The notes: generated from the sequence alone by a model not told the origin. Positions 47,271 to 56,561 are shown, numbered from the stretch's first letter. The stretch: DNA of 64,000 nucleotides from Maricaulis sp. (GCF_017642925.1 NZ_JAEPOL010000013.1:62001-126000), one strand, 5' to 3'. Numbers and translations are program-made.

Positions 47271-48087
47271 GCTCTGCGTTGTCCCCGGCCGCCCGAACGT
47301 AGAGCGGGGCATAGGCCTCGCGCTGACGCAATCGTGCATGGCCTTCCTTGGTGATTTCAAGGGCGGCCAGCATTGAACTGGCCCGCACGGAGCGCAGGGG
47401 CGGTGGATTGGCGCCCAATTCCCCCATATCCGGCAACAGGGTATCCAGATCCCGCCAGTCGCGGATTTCCGGCATCAGCTTGTCCAGCCGCTGGCGAGCG
47501 GTATCGAGCTGGTAGACCCGCGGCGATGGCGGCCGGTAGGACGAGCGCGCCTGCCGGATCCGGCGGCGCGAATAGGCCGACAGGAGATCGTGCAGGTCGG
47601 CCTCGTAGATCACCGAGCGGGTTGAGCGCACACCATCCGGCTGCCCGCCGGGATGCACATCCGTGTGCAAGAGTGGCTGGGCGAACAGGGCTTCCCCGGC
47701 GGCGCGCATGGCTTCCAGACGCCGCAGACGGAAGGCCAGCGCCGCGGCCATGACCTCGGCCGGCGCCTCGTCCTCATCCTTCTTGGGCTTGGGCAGCAGC
47801 ATTTTCGATTTCAGGAAAGCCAGCCAGGCCGCCATCACCAGATAGTCGGCCGCCAGGTCGAGCCGGCGGCGGCGCGCTGCTTCCATGAATTGCAGATACT
47901 GTTCGGCCAGTTCCAGGATCGAGATCCGGGCGAGATCGACCTTGCGCTTGCGGGCGAGAGCCAGGAGCAGGTGGAGCGGACCTTCGAAACCGTCCAGATC
48001 GACGATCAGGGCGTCGGCTTCCGCCTCTTCGGCGGCTTCAAACCGGACGTCCTCCTCGAACTCCTCGATCAAGTTTCGCTCCGACAC
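47263..48087 (-). CDS. scpA: Segregation and condensation protein A
   Basis: The kleisin partner of SMC. The product has VDLDGFEGPLHLLLALARKRKVDL, the diagnostic N-terminal segment, and a C-terminal winged helix that contacts SMC. I chose the GTG at 48087, 13 nt after the nagZ stop; an ATG at 48129 inside nagZ is the alternative and adds 14 residues. The gene is part of nagZ-scpA-scpB-tatABC. Confidence 0.94.
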   Translation of the reverse strand: MSERNLIEEFEEDVRFEAAEEAEADALIVDLDGFEGPLHLLLALARKRKVDLARISILELAEQYLQFMEAARRRRLDLAADYLVMAAWLAFLKSKMLLPKPKKDEDEAPAEVMAAALAFRLRRLEAMRAAGEALFAQPLLHTDVHPGGQPDGVRSTRSVIYEADLHDLLSAYSRRRIRQARSSYRPPSPRVYQLDTARQRLDKLMPEIRDWRDLDTLLPDMGELGANPPPLRSVRASSMLAALEITKEGHARLRQREAYAPLYVRAAGDNAEHD

Positions 48088-48100
48088 GTAAGCCGCCCCG

Positions 48101-49120
48101 CTAGCCTGTGACAGGTTCAAGCAAGGCATTCAGCCGCGATTCGGCGTCCTGCGGGTCGAATTCTTCGATCGTCCCGCGCGCCGCGGCGGCGGCATCGGCC
48201 CGTTCCAGGCGCTTGCCGTCCAGCCTCGCAGCCCCTTCGGCGACAGCCTTCATCTCCGCCATGTCTCCATTGCAGTGGAGCAGCATATCACATCCGGCCT
48301 TCAAGGACCGCTCACCACGCTCGCGGAACGTCCCCTCCAGCGCCTTCATCGACAGATCGTCGGTCATCAGGAGACCGTCAAAACCGATCTCGCCGCGGAT
48401 CACCTTTTCAACGACCTCGCGCGACTGGGTCGCCGGGGCGCTGTCATCGATGTCGGCGTAGACGATGTGGGCCGTCATCGCCATCGGCGCATCGTTCAGG
48501 GCCTTGAAGGGCGCAAAATCGGTCTCCGCCAGCAGGCCGTGCTCTTCCGGCACGACGGGCAATTCCAGATGGCTGTCGGCCTTCGCCCGGCCATGACCGG
48601 GAATATGCTTGATGATCGGAGCGACACCGCCCGCCATCAGCCCTTCCATCGCGGCGCGGCCGAGATGGGCAATGGGTTCCGGCGTCGTCCCGAAGGCGCG
48701 ATCGCCGATGATGGCATCGGCGCCTTCGATGCGCAGGTCGGCGACGGGCGCACAATCAACATCGATCCCGACCGCGCGCAGCTCGTGCGCGAGCAGGCGA
48801 TGATTGAGCCGCGTCGCCTCGATCGCGGCTTCCTCGTCCCTGAGATAAAGATCGGCGAAACGCTGGGCCGCAGGAGCTGCCCGCCAGGTTGGCGGTTTCA
48901 GACGCGCCACGCGCCCGCCTTCCTGGTCGATCAGGATCGGGGCATCCCGGCCGACGCAATCGCGCAGCTCCAGCGTCAGACGAGACAGCTGGCGCACGCC
49001 TTCGACATTGCGGGCGAACAGGATGAAGCCCCAGGGGTCGGCATCGCGGAAGAAGGCCTTTTCTTCCGGATCGAGCGTCAGGCCGGCCAGGCCATAGATC
49101 GCCGAGGACACGCCGCTCAT
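48101..49120 (-). CDS. nagZ: Beta-N-acetylhexosaminidase (glycoside hydrolase 3)
   Basis: NagZ removes N-acetylglucosamine from anhydro-muropeptides during cell-wall recycling in the cytoplasm. The 339-residue single-domain GH3 protein has KHIPGHGRAKADSHLELP (catalytic His and mobile loop) and the nucleophile region LLMTDDLSMKAL. The start overlaps the SPOR gene stop (ATGA). Confidence 0.95.
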   Translation of the reverse strand: MSGVSSAIYGLAGLTLDPEEKAFFRDADPWGFILFARNVEGVRQLSRLTLELRDCVGRDAPILIDQEGGRVARLKPPTWRAAPAAQRFADLYLRDEEAAIEATRLNHRLLAHELRAVGIDVDCAPVADLRIEGADAIIGDRAFGTTPEPIAHLGRAAMEGLMAGGVAPIIKHIPGHGRAKADSHLELPVVPEEHGLLAETDFAPFKALNDAPMAMTAHIVYADIDDSAPATQSREVVEKVIRGEIGFDGLLMTDDLSMKALEGTFRERGERSLKAGCDMLLHCNGDMAEMKAVAEGAARLDGKRLERADAAAAARGTIEEFDPQDAESRLNALLEPVTG

Positions 49121-49974
49121 CGGCGCGCCACCAGGCAGTCCTGTCCGCGCCCCTGCAGGGTCGAGCAGAAGCTGACCGCATCATCGCGCGTCTCGAAGGC
49201 CGCGATGCGCAGGCGGTGATAAGTGCCGCGATTGGGAATCTCGACCTGCGCCACATCCGGCGCCAGGCCCGACGCGATATCGGAAAAGCGTGTGCGGAAG
49301 GCGACCCAGGCCGCTTCGGCGTCGGCTTCGCTGCGGAAGGCGGCAATCTGGACCACCCAGTCGCCATTGCGGTTCACTGCCGGGGCCGTCTGAGCCGGTG
49401 CGGGTTCGGGTCGGGTTTCCGCCGGGGCGGCGGGTTCCGGATCGCGCGTAGCAGGCTCGGGCTCCGGCTCGCTCTGCGCCGGTGCGGTTTCCTGCGGCTC
49501 GGGATCGGGCTGGGTCTCGGCCGGACGCTCGGGCGCCGGGCGCGGCGTGACGTCCTCGCCGGTCTCGTCGGCATCGACCGTCTCGACCCGCAGGGCCGGA
49601 CGGCTGTCCTCGATCGGCTCTTCCGGTGCCGGGCGCAGGGAGACCGGACCGTCCCCCTCATCGCTGTCGCCGGTCAGGCGGTCATAGACTTCCAGATCGG
49701 TGTCCGGCGTCTCCTCGCCGCCCGGATCGGCCGGACGTTCGCGATAGGGCTCTTCGTTCGGAACAAGGCGCGGTGCGCCATCACGGCCGCTTTCGCGCAG
49801 ACCCTGATTATAGGCGCTCCAGACGACACCGAGGAACAGGATGAACACCGCCAGCGCTGCCGTCAGCAGCAGCGGGCCGCGGCGCGCGTCTTCCTCGCGC
49901 GCATCGAAAGTGGAGAACTCGTCCGCTGGCGGGGCATAGGCGCCGATGCGGCTGTCATCATCCTTGTCGGTCAT
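49117..49974 (-). CDS. SPOR-domain membrane protein
   Basis: A 285-residue protein: short cytoplasmic N-terminus, one membrane helix (about 35-55), a long Pro/Glu/Ala-rich periplasmic linker, and a C-terminal SPOR domain (GDWVVQIAAFRSEADAEAAWVAFRTRF). SPOR domains bind denuded glycan strands at the septum, so a role in division or glycan remodelling is inferred. The start at 49974 is preferred to one six codons upstream. It overlaps nagZ. Confidence 0.88.
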   Translation of the reverse strand: MTDKDDDSRIGAYAPPADEFSTFDAREEDARRGPLLLTAALAVFILFLGVVWSAYNQGLRESGRDGAPRLVPNEEPYRERPADPGGEETPDTDLEVYDRLTGDSDEGDGPVSLRPAPEEPIEDSRPALRVETVDADETGEDVTPRPAPERPAETQPDPEPQETAPAQSEPEPEPATRDPEPAAPAETRPEPAPAQTAPAVNRNGDWVVQIAAFRSEADAEAAWVAFRTRFSDIASGLAPDVAQVEIPNRGTYHRLRIAAFETRDDAVSFCSTLQGRGQDCLVARR

Positions 49975-50100
49975 CGTGCTCTGGCGTCTCACAGCTCTTG
50001 CGGCAAGCGAATCGCTTCCCGCGCGAAAAACGATAGCACCGGATGGCGCCGCAATTCATGCGCCGGTGCAGCCCGGTGCGGCCGCATCCGGCAGCCTGGC

Positions 50101-51291
50101 TCAGAAATATCCCTGAACCGTGAACAGGCGGCGGTGTTCCTCAACGGCGAACCGGTCGGTCATGCCGGCGATGTAATCGCAGACATGACGCGCCGACTCG
50201 GCCGTGCCGGCGCCCTGCATCCCCGCCTGAACATCGGTCGGCAAGACGCCGGGATCGTTGAGATAAAGATCAAACAGATCACGCATCACACGACCCGCCT
50301 GACTCATCATCCGGTTCACCTTGTAGTGCCGGTACATATGGGCGAAGAGATGGCGGCGCAGCGCGGCCAGGTGCAGCACCATCTCCTCGGAGAAGGCCAC
50401 GACGGGCTGGTCGAGCCGGCGCAGATCCTCCGCCGTCTCCGGCCGGGCCGCATCGATCCGCCGGCGCGTCTCTTCCAGAACATCCCCCACCATGACGCCG
50501 ATCAGATCGCGCACGGCCTCGTGGATGACGATGGTGCGCGGCTGGCCGGGCCAGCGTTTCTCGACGCGGCGGAAAATCTCGCCGACCAGCGGCAGTTCCA
50601 GCAGTGGCTCCAACTGCAGGAGGCCCGAGCGCAGCCCGTCATCGATATCGTGATTATTGTAGGCGATGTCGTCGGACAGGGCCGCGATCTGGGCTTCCAG
50701 GCCGGCATGCGTGTCGAGTTCCAGCTCGCGCCAGCCGTCGTAATCGGTGAAAGCCCAGGCCAGGTCCGCCTCGCCCGAAGCCTCGGTGAGCAGCGGGCCA
50801 TTATGCTTGACCACGCCTTCCAGCGTCTCCCAGGTCAGGTTCAGCCCCTCGAACTGCGGATAACGGACCTCCAGCTTGGTCACGACGCGAAGAGTCTGGG
50901 CGTTGTGGTCGAAGCCACCATAATCCTTCATGCGCTGGGCCAGAACGCGCTCGCCCTCATGACCGAAGGGCGGATGCCCCAGATCGTGCGCCAGGGCCAG
51001 CGCCTCGGCGAGGTCCTCGTCGGCCCCCAGCGTACGCGCCAGGGTGCGGGCGATCTGGGCGACTTCCAGGGAGTGGGTCAGGCGGGTGCGGTACTGATCG
51101 CCCTCATGCGCCACGAAGACCTGGGTCTTTTCCTTCAGACGGCGGAATGCGGCCGAGTGGATGATCCGGTCGCGATCGCGCTGGAAGGCGTTGCGCATGG
51201 CGCTGTCGGGCTGTTCGAACCGGCGGCCGCGGGACCGCGACGGATGGCAGGCAAAGGGGGCTCGGCTTCGGTCGGTCGCCGCAATCGTCAT
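50101..51291 (-). CDS. dgt: Deoxyguanosinetriphosphate triphosphohydrolase-like protein
   Basis: An HD-domain dNTPase of 396 residues. Metal-binding motifs are RLTHSLEV, ALAHDLGHPPFGHEGE and, later, SDDIAYNNHDIDDGL. The enzyme hydrolyses dNTPs to deoxynucleoside and triphosphate; the type here is the dgtpase-like group of alphaproteobacteria. The start at 51291 has AAAGG upstream; a further ATG lies 15 nt upstream. It is divergent from the A-type carrier gene. No argS lies between it and the SPOR gene, as it often does in relatives. Confidence 0.92.
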   Translation of the reverse strand: MTIAATDRSRAPFACHPSRSRGRRFEQPDSAMRNAFQRDRDRIIHSAAFRRLKEKTQVFVAHEGDQYRTRLTHSLEVAQIARTLARTLGADEDLAEALALAHDLGHPPFGHEGERVLAQRMKDYGGFDHNAQTLRVVTKLEVRYPQFEGLNLTWETLEGVVKHNGPLLTEASGEADLAWAFTDYDGWRELELDTHAGLEAQIAALSDDIAYNNHDIDDGLRSGLLQLEPLLELPLVGEIFRRVEKRWPGQPRTIVIHEAVRDLIGVMVGDVLEETRRRIDAARPETAEDLRRLDQPVVAFSEEMVLHLAALRRHLFAHMYRHYKVNRMMSQAGRVMRDLFDLYLNDPGVLPTDVQAGMQGAGTAESARHVCDYIAGMTDRFAVEEHRRLFTVQGYF

Positions 51292-51371
51292 ATCGGGGCC
51301 TTTCATCGGCGCACTTGGCGGTCCATATACGGTATGACGTTGCGAAACTGAATGCCCCAACGGGTTTTGCC

Positions 51372-51701
51372 ATGACAGCCAATGTGACCCTCTCGGCCTC
51401 CGCGGCCAAACAGATCAACACCATCCTCGCCGGCCAGACGGCGGGCACGCTGCTGCGCGTGGGCGTGGAAGGCGGCGGCTGCTCGGGATTTTCCTACACT
51501 TTCGCGCTCGACGCCGATGTCCGCGAAGACGATCAGCTGATCGAACGTGACGGCGCGAAAGTCGTGATCGACGAAGCCTCCCTGCCCTTCTTGGAGGGTT
51601 CGGAGATCGACTATGTCGACGAGCTGATCGGCGCTGCCTTCAAGATCCACAATCCCAACGCCACCGCCGCCTGCGGCTGCGGGACGAGTTTCTCGATCTG
51701 A
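51372..51701 (+). CDS. erpA: A-type iron-sulfur cluster carrier (ErpA-like)
   Basis: A 109-residue carrier with the three conserved cysteines: Cys37 in GGGCSGF, and Cys101 and Cys103 in ACGCGTSF at the C-terminus. It delivers Fe-S clusters to apo-proteins. The start at 51372 fits the family. It is divergent from dgt; in related genomes xth follows directly, but here about 4 kb of accessory genes intervene. Confidence 0.9.
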   Translation: MTANVTLSASAAKQINTILAGQTAGTLLRVGVEGGGCSGFSYTFALDADVREDDQLIERDGAKVVIDEASLPFLEGSEIDYVDELIGAAFKIHNPNATAACGCGTSFSI

Positions 51702-51743
51702 TTGCGGCGCCTGCCGCCCACCTCACTGCCAGCCTCTAAAGCA

Positions 51744-51875
51744 CCGTCATCCCCCGGCTTGTCCGGGGGACCTCCGCTACCCTGATGGCCGGGCATGCAA
51801 GTGGGTGACTTTCCTCGAACCGGCGAGCTGAGGTCCCCCGGATCCCTGCTGACACAGGGACCGTGGGATGACGGG
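51744..51875. repeat. Second copy of the dispersed palindromic repeat
   Basis: 51745-51770 is identical over 26 nt to the arm of the element at 14464-14490. Its partner on the right (51830-51875) is degenerate: gaggtcccccgga and gggatgacgg pair with the left arm but are separated by a short unrelated insert. The element fills the 196-nt gap between erpA and the HxlR gene, at the junction of core and accessory genes. Confidence 0.65.
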
Positions 51876-51897
51876 CGTGTTGTTGCCAACAGCAGGA

Positions 51898-52599
51898 TCA
51901 GCCCGGCTTCGGCGCCACATCCGGCAGCGGGAAGAGGCCTGGCAGGCGTTCCGCCAGCGCCCTGTCGCCCTCCACCTCGATCACGCCATCAACTTCCAGC
52001 GCCGCCAGCGGCACACCGCCATAGATCAGGCCGGCCAGCGCCTCGCCGGGACCGGTGAGAACAAGATCGGGCGTTGCGCTCTCCCCCGGCCCGATCGTCA
52101 GCACGCCGTCCGCGATGCGGCAGGTCAGCCGGGTCACGCCGATCCGGAAATCGATTGTGGCGGCGAGATCTCCGGCCCGGCCGGCGCTGAACATCGTGCG
52201 CAGGGACAGCATGAAGGATGCGGCGCTAAACGACTGGGTTGCGTCGTGCCAGGGCGAGCGCGCCGCCCAGCGGCCGAGCGCTTCGAAGATCGGCCCGCTC
52301 TGCGCACCCCATTCTGTCAGCTCATAAACTTTCGACGCCGCGGGCGGCGGCAGCTCGGTCCGTCGCACCACACCGGCGGCCTCGAGCCCTTCCAGGCGCT
52401 GGGTCAGCACATTCGCACTGATGCCCGGCAGGGCGGCCCGGAGATCGGTGAACCGCCGGGGTCCGGTGTGCAGTTCGCGCACCACCAGCAGCGCCCAGCG
52501 CTCGCCCAGAATTTCCATGGCATGCGCGGCTGCACAGGCATCGTCATACCGCTTGGGAGGTCCGCGAAATTCCGAGTTAGTTATTTTTTGTGACTTCAT
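51898..52599 (-). CDS. HxlR-family transcriptional regulator with a C-terminal SCP2-like domain
   Basis: A 233-residue protein. The N-terminal winged helix (ILGERWALLVVRELHTGPRRF, LPGISANVLTQRLEGLEAAGVV) is HxlR/MarR-like. The C-terminal half (about 130-225, PDLVLTGPGEALAGLI) resembles a sterol-carrier-like ligand pocket, so a small hydrophobic inducer is possible. It is divergent from the VOC gene with a 59-nt AT-rich gap, the probable shared operator. Confidence 0.85.
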   Translation of the reverse strand: MKSQKITNSEFRGPPKRYDDACAAAHAMEILGERWALLVVRELHTGPRRFTDLRAALPGISANVLTQRLEGLEAAGVVRRTELPPPAASKVYELTEWGAQSGPIFEALGRWAARSPWHDATQSFSAASFMLSLRTMFSAGRAGDLAATIDFRIGVTRLTCRIADGVLTIGPGESATPDLVLTGPGEALAGLIYGGVPLAALEVDGVIEVEGDRALAERLPGLFPLPDVAPKPG

Positions 52600-52658
52600 G
52601 GTTGCTTTTTATAATTCAGTTCGGCAGGATCGCCAAGACCAACACAGGAGAAACCCCT

Positions 52659-53090
52659 ATGCCGCAGATGATTTTCGTCAACCTGCCCGTCACCGATCTC
52701 GAGAAATCGATCGCCTTCTACCAGACCGTCGGTGCCGTGAAGGACGAGCGCTTCTGCGACGGCAGTGCCGCGATGATGACCTTTTCGGACACCATTAGTG
52801 TCATGTTGCTCACACATGCGCGCTTCAACCAGTTCACCGATCGCAAGATCGTCGATGCCCACACCTCGGCCCAGGTGCTCAACTGCCTGTCCCGTGAAAG
52901 CCGCAACCATGTCGATGAAACCGCCGACAAGGCGGGCACGGCGGGCGGCCGGGTCGATCCCTGCCCGCCCCAGGACCATGGCTTCATGTACGGCCGCAGC
53001 TTTGCCGACCCCGACGGCCACATCTGGGAACTGGCCTGGATGGACATGGAGGCCGCGATGAAGGCCGGCCAGGAAACGGCCAACGCCTGA
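52659..53090 (+). CDS. VOC-family (glyoxalase-like) protein
   Basis: A 143-residue protein with two beta-alpha-beta-beta-beta modules (FVNLPVTDLEKSIAFYQTVG; YGRSFADPDGHIWELAWMD, where the Glu is the usual metal ligand). Such proteins are lyases, dioxygenases or binding proteins; the substrate is unknown. AGGAG precedes the ATG at 52659. Probably transcribed with DUF1428 (34-nt gap) under the divergent HxlR regulator. Confidence 0.86.
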   Translation: MPQMIFVNLPVTDLEKSIAFYQTVGAVKDERFCDGSAAMMTFSDTISVMLLTHARFNQFTDRKIVDAHTSAQVLNCLSRESRNHVDETADKAGTAGGRVDPCPPQDHGFMYGRSFADPDGHIWELAWMDMEAAMKAGQETANA

Positions 53091-53124
53091 CACCCTTTTC
53101 AATCAACCCTGGAGAAATACATTC

Positions 53125-53478
53125 ATGACTTATATCAGCGGCATGGTTGCCCCTGTCCCGACCGCCAACCGGCAGGCTTTTCTGGATCACGCCCGCCAGG
53201 CGGCCGACCACTTCAAGAAACACGGAGCCCTGAGCATCATGGAAGGCTGGGGCGACTATGTGCCGGACGGCGAGACCACGTCCTTTCCCATGGCCGTCAA
53301 GCTGAAGGACGACGAGACCGTCGTCTTGTCCTGGATCGTCTGGCCCTCGAAAGAAGCCGCAGACACCGCCTTCCAGGCCATGATGGAAGACCCGGCCTTC
53401 AGCCCGGAGACCAATCCGATGCCCTTCGACGGCCGGCGCATGATCTTCGGCGGTTTCGAGCCTGTGTTCGAGGCCTGA
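53125..53478 (+). CDS. DUF1428-family protein
   Basis: A 117-residue small protein matching DUF1428 (YISGMVAPVPTANRQAFLDHA, WIVWPSKEAADTAF, FDGRRMIFGGFEPV), a ferredoxin-like dimeric alpha-beta fold related to antibiotic monooxygenase-like proteins. Function is unknown. GGAG lies upstream of the ATG. It follows the VOC gene. Confidence 0.88.
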   Translation: MTYISGMVAPVPTANRQAFLDHARQAADHFKKHGALSIMEGWGDYVPDGETTSFPMAVKLKDDETVVLSWIVWPSKEAADTAFQAMMEDPAFSPETNPMPFDGRRMIFGGFEPVFEA

Positions 53479-53560
53479 TAGCGATCCCGGCGCGCGACCG
53501 GCTTCCGGTTCGCGCGCCGGACCTCTAGTCTCGGGAAAAACAGCTATCAGGTTGGTCCCG

Positions 53561-54241
53561 ATGACGCTTTCCGTTTCCGATGCGCTCAGACAGCGCATCT
53601 CCACACGCGCTTTTCTTGACACCCCGGTCAGCGAGGATCAGGTCCGCAGCCTGCTCGAACTGGCCAGCCGCGCCCCGTCCGGGGGCAATCTTCAGCCCTG
53701 GCAGGTTCACGTCGTTGCCGGCGAGGCGCGCCAGCGTGTCATCGACGCGGTAAAGGCCAGCCAGGCCGAGCACTTCAAGGGCGAGCCGGAGCTGGAATAC
53801 CGCGTCTATCCCAAACCGCTGGAAGAACCCTGGTATTCGCGCCGCTTTGCCTGCGGCGAAGCGATGTATGCGTCGATCGGCATCGATCGCGAGGACAAGA
53901 CCGGCCGGCTGATGCAGTTCGCCCGCAATTTCGAATTCTTCGGTGCGCCGGTCGGCCTCTTCGTCTCGCTTCACACTTCCATGCAGCCCGGCCAGTGGTC
54001 CGATTGCGGCATGTTCATCCAGTCCTTCCTGCTTGCCGCCGAAGAAGCCGGTCTCGCCACATGCTGCCAGGAATTCTGGGCCGCCTTCCCCAAAGCCGTG
54101 AAAGGCGCGGTGGGCATAAGCGACGACTACACCCTGTTCTGCGGCATCGCCCTGGGCCATGCCGATCCCGATGCGCCGATCAACACGACCCGCACGGCAC
54201 GGGCGGGCGTTGACGCGTTCGCGCGGTTCGAGGGGTTCTAG
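53561..54241 (+). CDS. Nitroreductase-family flavoprotein
   Basis: A 226-residue FMN-dependent oxidoreductase: RQRISTRAFLDTPVSEDQ with the phosphate-binding RxSxR motif, RAPSGGNLQPWQ, and GIALGHADPDAPIN. It reduces nitroaromatics, quinones or similar with NAD(P)H. The ATG at 53561 is preferred to a TTG three codons upstream. Its stop overlaps that of the convergent peptidase gene in a shared CTAG. Confidence 0.88.
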   Translation: MTLSVSDALRQRISTRAFLDTPVSEDQVRSLLELASRAPSGGNLQPWQVHVVAGEARQRVIDAVKASQAEHFKGEPELEYRVYPKPLEEPWYSRRFACGEAMYASIGIDREDKTGRLMQFARNFEFFGAPVGLFVSLHTSMQPGQWSDCGMFIQSFLLAAEEAGLATCCQEFWAAFPKAVKGAVGISDDYTLFCGIALGHADPDAPINTTRTARAGVDAFARFEGF

Positions 54242-55515
54242 TCCTCGCCGGCCAGCATCGCCTCGAAACCGGCGCGGGCATCGGCGCCCGCCTCCCGTTC
54301 GACAAGCTCGAGAAGCGCCGGTGTCGTGGCGACAGCCTCAGCCGCATAGGCCTGCATGATCCGGGCAAACACGTCGCGCCCGACACGCGCTTCCAGCCGC
54401 GCCATGACCAGCGGCGCCTTGCGGTACATAATGACGTAGGGCGGGCGTTCCTGGCTTGCCGGTGTCCAGACGGCGCCATTCCCGTCCGGACTGGCCTCGA
54501 CAGCGGACCGGTACGCTTCGAGCCGTGCCTCATAGGCCTCTTCGCCGAAAGCATCGCGGATCGCCATATTCGCCATCGTGTCGGCAATGCCTTCATTGAG
54601 CCAGTTCTCGACCGTCAGCGCATTGCCGCGGCTCCAGTAGTGGGACAGCTCATGGCAGATGAACTGGTAAAGCGAGACCGGGTCTTCATCCGCAATATCC
54701 GTCAGCGCGATCAGCGTGCCGCGCGAATAGCCCGCCTCGGACCGGTCATTCACGGTGACGGCGGCGCGCGGCAAGGGGCCGCCCGGTCCGGCCAGCGTAT
54801 TCAGATAGCCTGTACAAAAGCTCAGCGCGCCGCTCACCGCATCGATACCGGCGCCCGGCTCGGCCCGCATGTCGTGAATGACATAGCCGTCGGCCTCGAT
54901 GCGTTCGGAGCGGGAGGTCAGCGTGAAGGCGACATCCAGAGCCGGGCGGGTCTGTTCGAGGCGGAAGCCGCCACCGGCGGGAACCAGCGTCTCGATCCCC
55001 ACCCCAGACCAACCGGCCAGGTCCTCGCCGGCCAGTTCAATGTCGATCTCGGCTGTGACGAGAGAGGTGAAACGCGCATCGAAAGGCATCCAGAAACTGT
55101 CGACGGTCAGCTCGACCTTGCCGGCCTCCACCGTGTTGATCCGCGTCTCCATGGGCTCGGGCAGGAGAATGCCCGCATACCCGATGGATATCTGCCGGCC
55201 GTCCGGATTGCCTCCGGGGTGCAGCGCGACGGTATAGGTCGGCACCGGACCGGAAAACGTCTCCAGTTCTCCGGCAGTCACGCCCGCGACATCATCGCCG
55301 GTGATTTGCACGTCCTGGAATGACGGGCTGAGCAGGAAGGTCACCGCCTCGACATCGTCCTCCTCCACGCGGATCGTCCAGTCGAGCGCGACATGGCCGC
55401 TTGCCGGTGTGACCACCATCTCGCCGTCATAGTGGAAGCGGGCAGCGGGCGCCTGTGCCAGTGTGGCCGGCGTGAATGAGAGCGCCAGAATTCCGGCGGC
55501 CAGAATACGATGCAT
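54238..55515 (-). CDS. Exported M1-like gluzincin peptidase
   Basis: A 425-residue protein with a signal peptide (cut near LAQ-A). The N-terminal beta-sandwich (about 25-210) resembles the M1/M61 N-domain. The catalytic core has HELSHYW, followed 18 residues later by NEGIAD with the third zinc ligand, the M1 spacing. It lacks a GAMEN motif and the large C-terminal helical domain, so it is a compact, atypical relative. It may be a periplasmic peptidase; the substrate is unknown. Confidence 0.82.
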   Translation of the reverse strand: MHRILAAGILALSFTPATLAQAPAARFHYDGEMVVTPASGHVALDWTIRVEEDDVEAVTFLLSPSFQDVQITGDDVAGVTAGELETFSGPVPTYTVALHPGGNPDGRQISIGYAGILLPEPMETRINTVEAGKVELTVDSFWMPFDARFTSLVTAEIDIELAGEDLAGWSGVGIETLVPAGGGFRLEQTRPALDVAFTLTSRSERIEADGYVIHDMRAEPGAGIDAVSGALSFCTGYLNTLAGPGGPLPRAAVTVNDRSEAGYSRGTLIALTDIADEDPVSLYQFICHELSHYWSRGNALTVENWLNEGIADTMANMAIRDAFGEEAYEARLEAYRSAVEASPDGNGAVWTPASQERPPYVIMYRKAPLVMARLEARVGRDVFARIMQAYAAEAVATTPALLELVEREAGADARAGFEAMLAGED

Positions 55516-55720
55516 GATGATCCCCGTCCTTTGCCTGAAAGACTGGATGCAGCACCGGCACCGATCGGATGCACGCGTCAGGCCCGCCAGCCGCCCCCCG
55601 GGGCCGCGCGGCCGCGCTCATCATCCACGGGCGATGTCATGATCCGCAGTCCTCCCCGCTTTCCTCACCGGCGAAACGGCTTAAGCTGGCCGCACACCGT
55701 CAAGAAGGGCCGATATTGCC

Positions 55721-56509
55721 ATGACCCTGACCGTTGCTTCCTGGAACGTCAATTCGATCAAGGCGCGCCTGCCGAACGTGCTGGACTGGCTGAAGGAGGC
55801 CGCGCCCGACGTGGTCTGCCTGCAGGAGATCAAGACGATCGACGAGGGCTTCCCGCGCGAGGAGATCGAGGCGCTCGGCTATAATGTCGAGACCCATGGC
55901 CAGAAGACCTATAACGGCGTCGCAATCCTGTCGAAATTCCCGATCGAGGAAGCCCTGCCGCGCCTGCCCGGCGATGACGAGGACGATCAGGCCCGCTATC
56001 TGGAAGCGGTGATTGCCGCCGAGAGCGGCCCGGTGCGTGTCGCTTCCATCTATCTGCCTAACGGCAATCCGGCCCCGGGTCCGAAATACGATTACAAGCT
56101 GGCCTGGATGGAGCGCCTGCGCCGTCACGCGCAAAAACTGCTCGCCTTCGAGGAGCCGCTGATCCTGGCGGGCGACTATAACTGCATCCCGCGTGACAGC
56201 GATTGCTGGGATCCGGCCGTGTGGGCCGACGACGCCCTCGCCCTGCCGGACACGCGCGCCGCCTTCCGCGCCCTGAAATGGCTCGGCTTCACCGAGGCCT
56301 TCGAACAGGTCGACGGACGCGGCCACCAGTACACATTCTACGATTACCAGGCAGGCCGCTGGCAGAAGGGTCACGGCATCCGGATCGACCACCTCCTGTG
56401 CTCGCCCCAGGCGGCCGACCGGCTGGAAGGCGTGGATATCCACACAAAGACCCGCGGCAAGGAAAAGGCCTCCGACCACATCCCGATCGTCGGCAGTTTC
56501 GCGCTGTAG
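55721..56509 (+). CDS. xth: Exodeoxyribonuclease III / AP endonuclease
   Basis: A 262-residue EEP-fold DNA repair enzyme. SWNVNSIKARLPNVLDWL and CLQEIKT supply metal ligands, AGDYNCIPRDSD the catalytic Asp/Asn, and SDHIPIVG the final Asp-His. It cleaves abasic sites and trims 3' ends in base excision repair. AGAAGGG lies upstream of the ATG. The 205-nt gap to its left shows no gene. Confidence 0.94.
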   Translation: MTLTVASWNVNSIKARLPNVLDWLKEAAPDVVCLQEIKTIDEGFPREEIEALGYNVETHGQKTYNGVAILSKFPIEEALPRLPGDDEDDQARYLEAVIAAESGPVRVASIYLPNGNPAPGPKYDYKLAWMERLRRHAQKLLAFEEPLILAGDYNCIPRDSDCWDPAVWADDALALPDTRAAFRALKWLGFTEAFEQVDGRGHQYTFYDYQAGRWQKGHGIRIDHLLCSPQAADRLEGVDIHTKTRGKEKASDHIPIVGSFAL

Positions 56510-56561
56510 GCGCCAGATGGCCTGACCGGCCGCCCCGTGAAATGAATTCACATTCAGGCAA

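Noticed and set aside
49380-49720. Low-complexity Pro/Glu/Ala-coding stretch as a possible phase-variable repeat
   Set aside because: It is the flexible linker of the SPOR protein; there is no uniform repeat unit that could slip.
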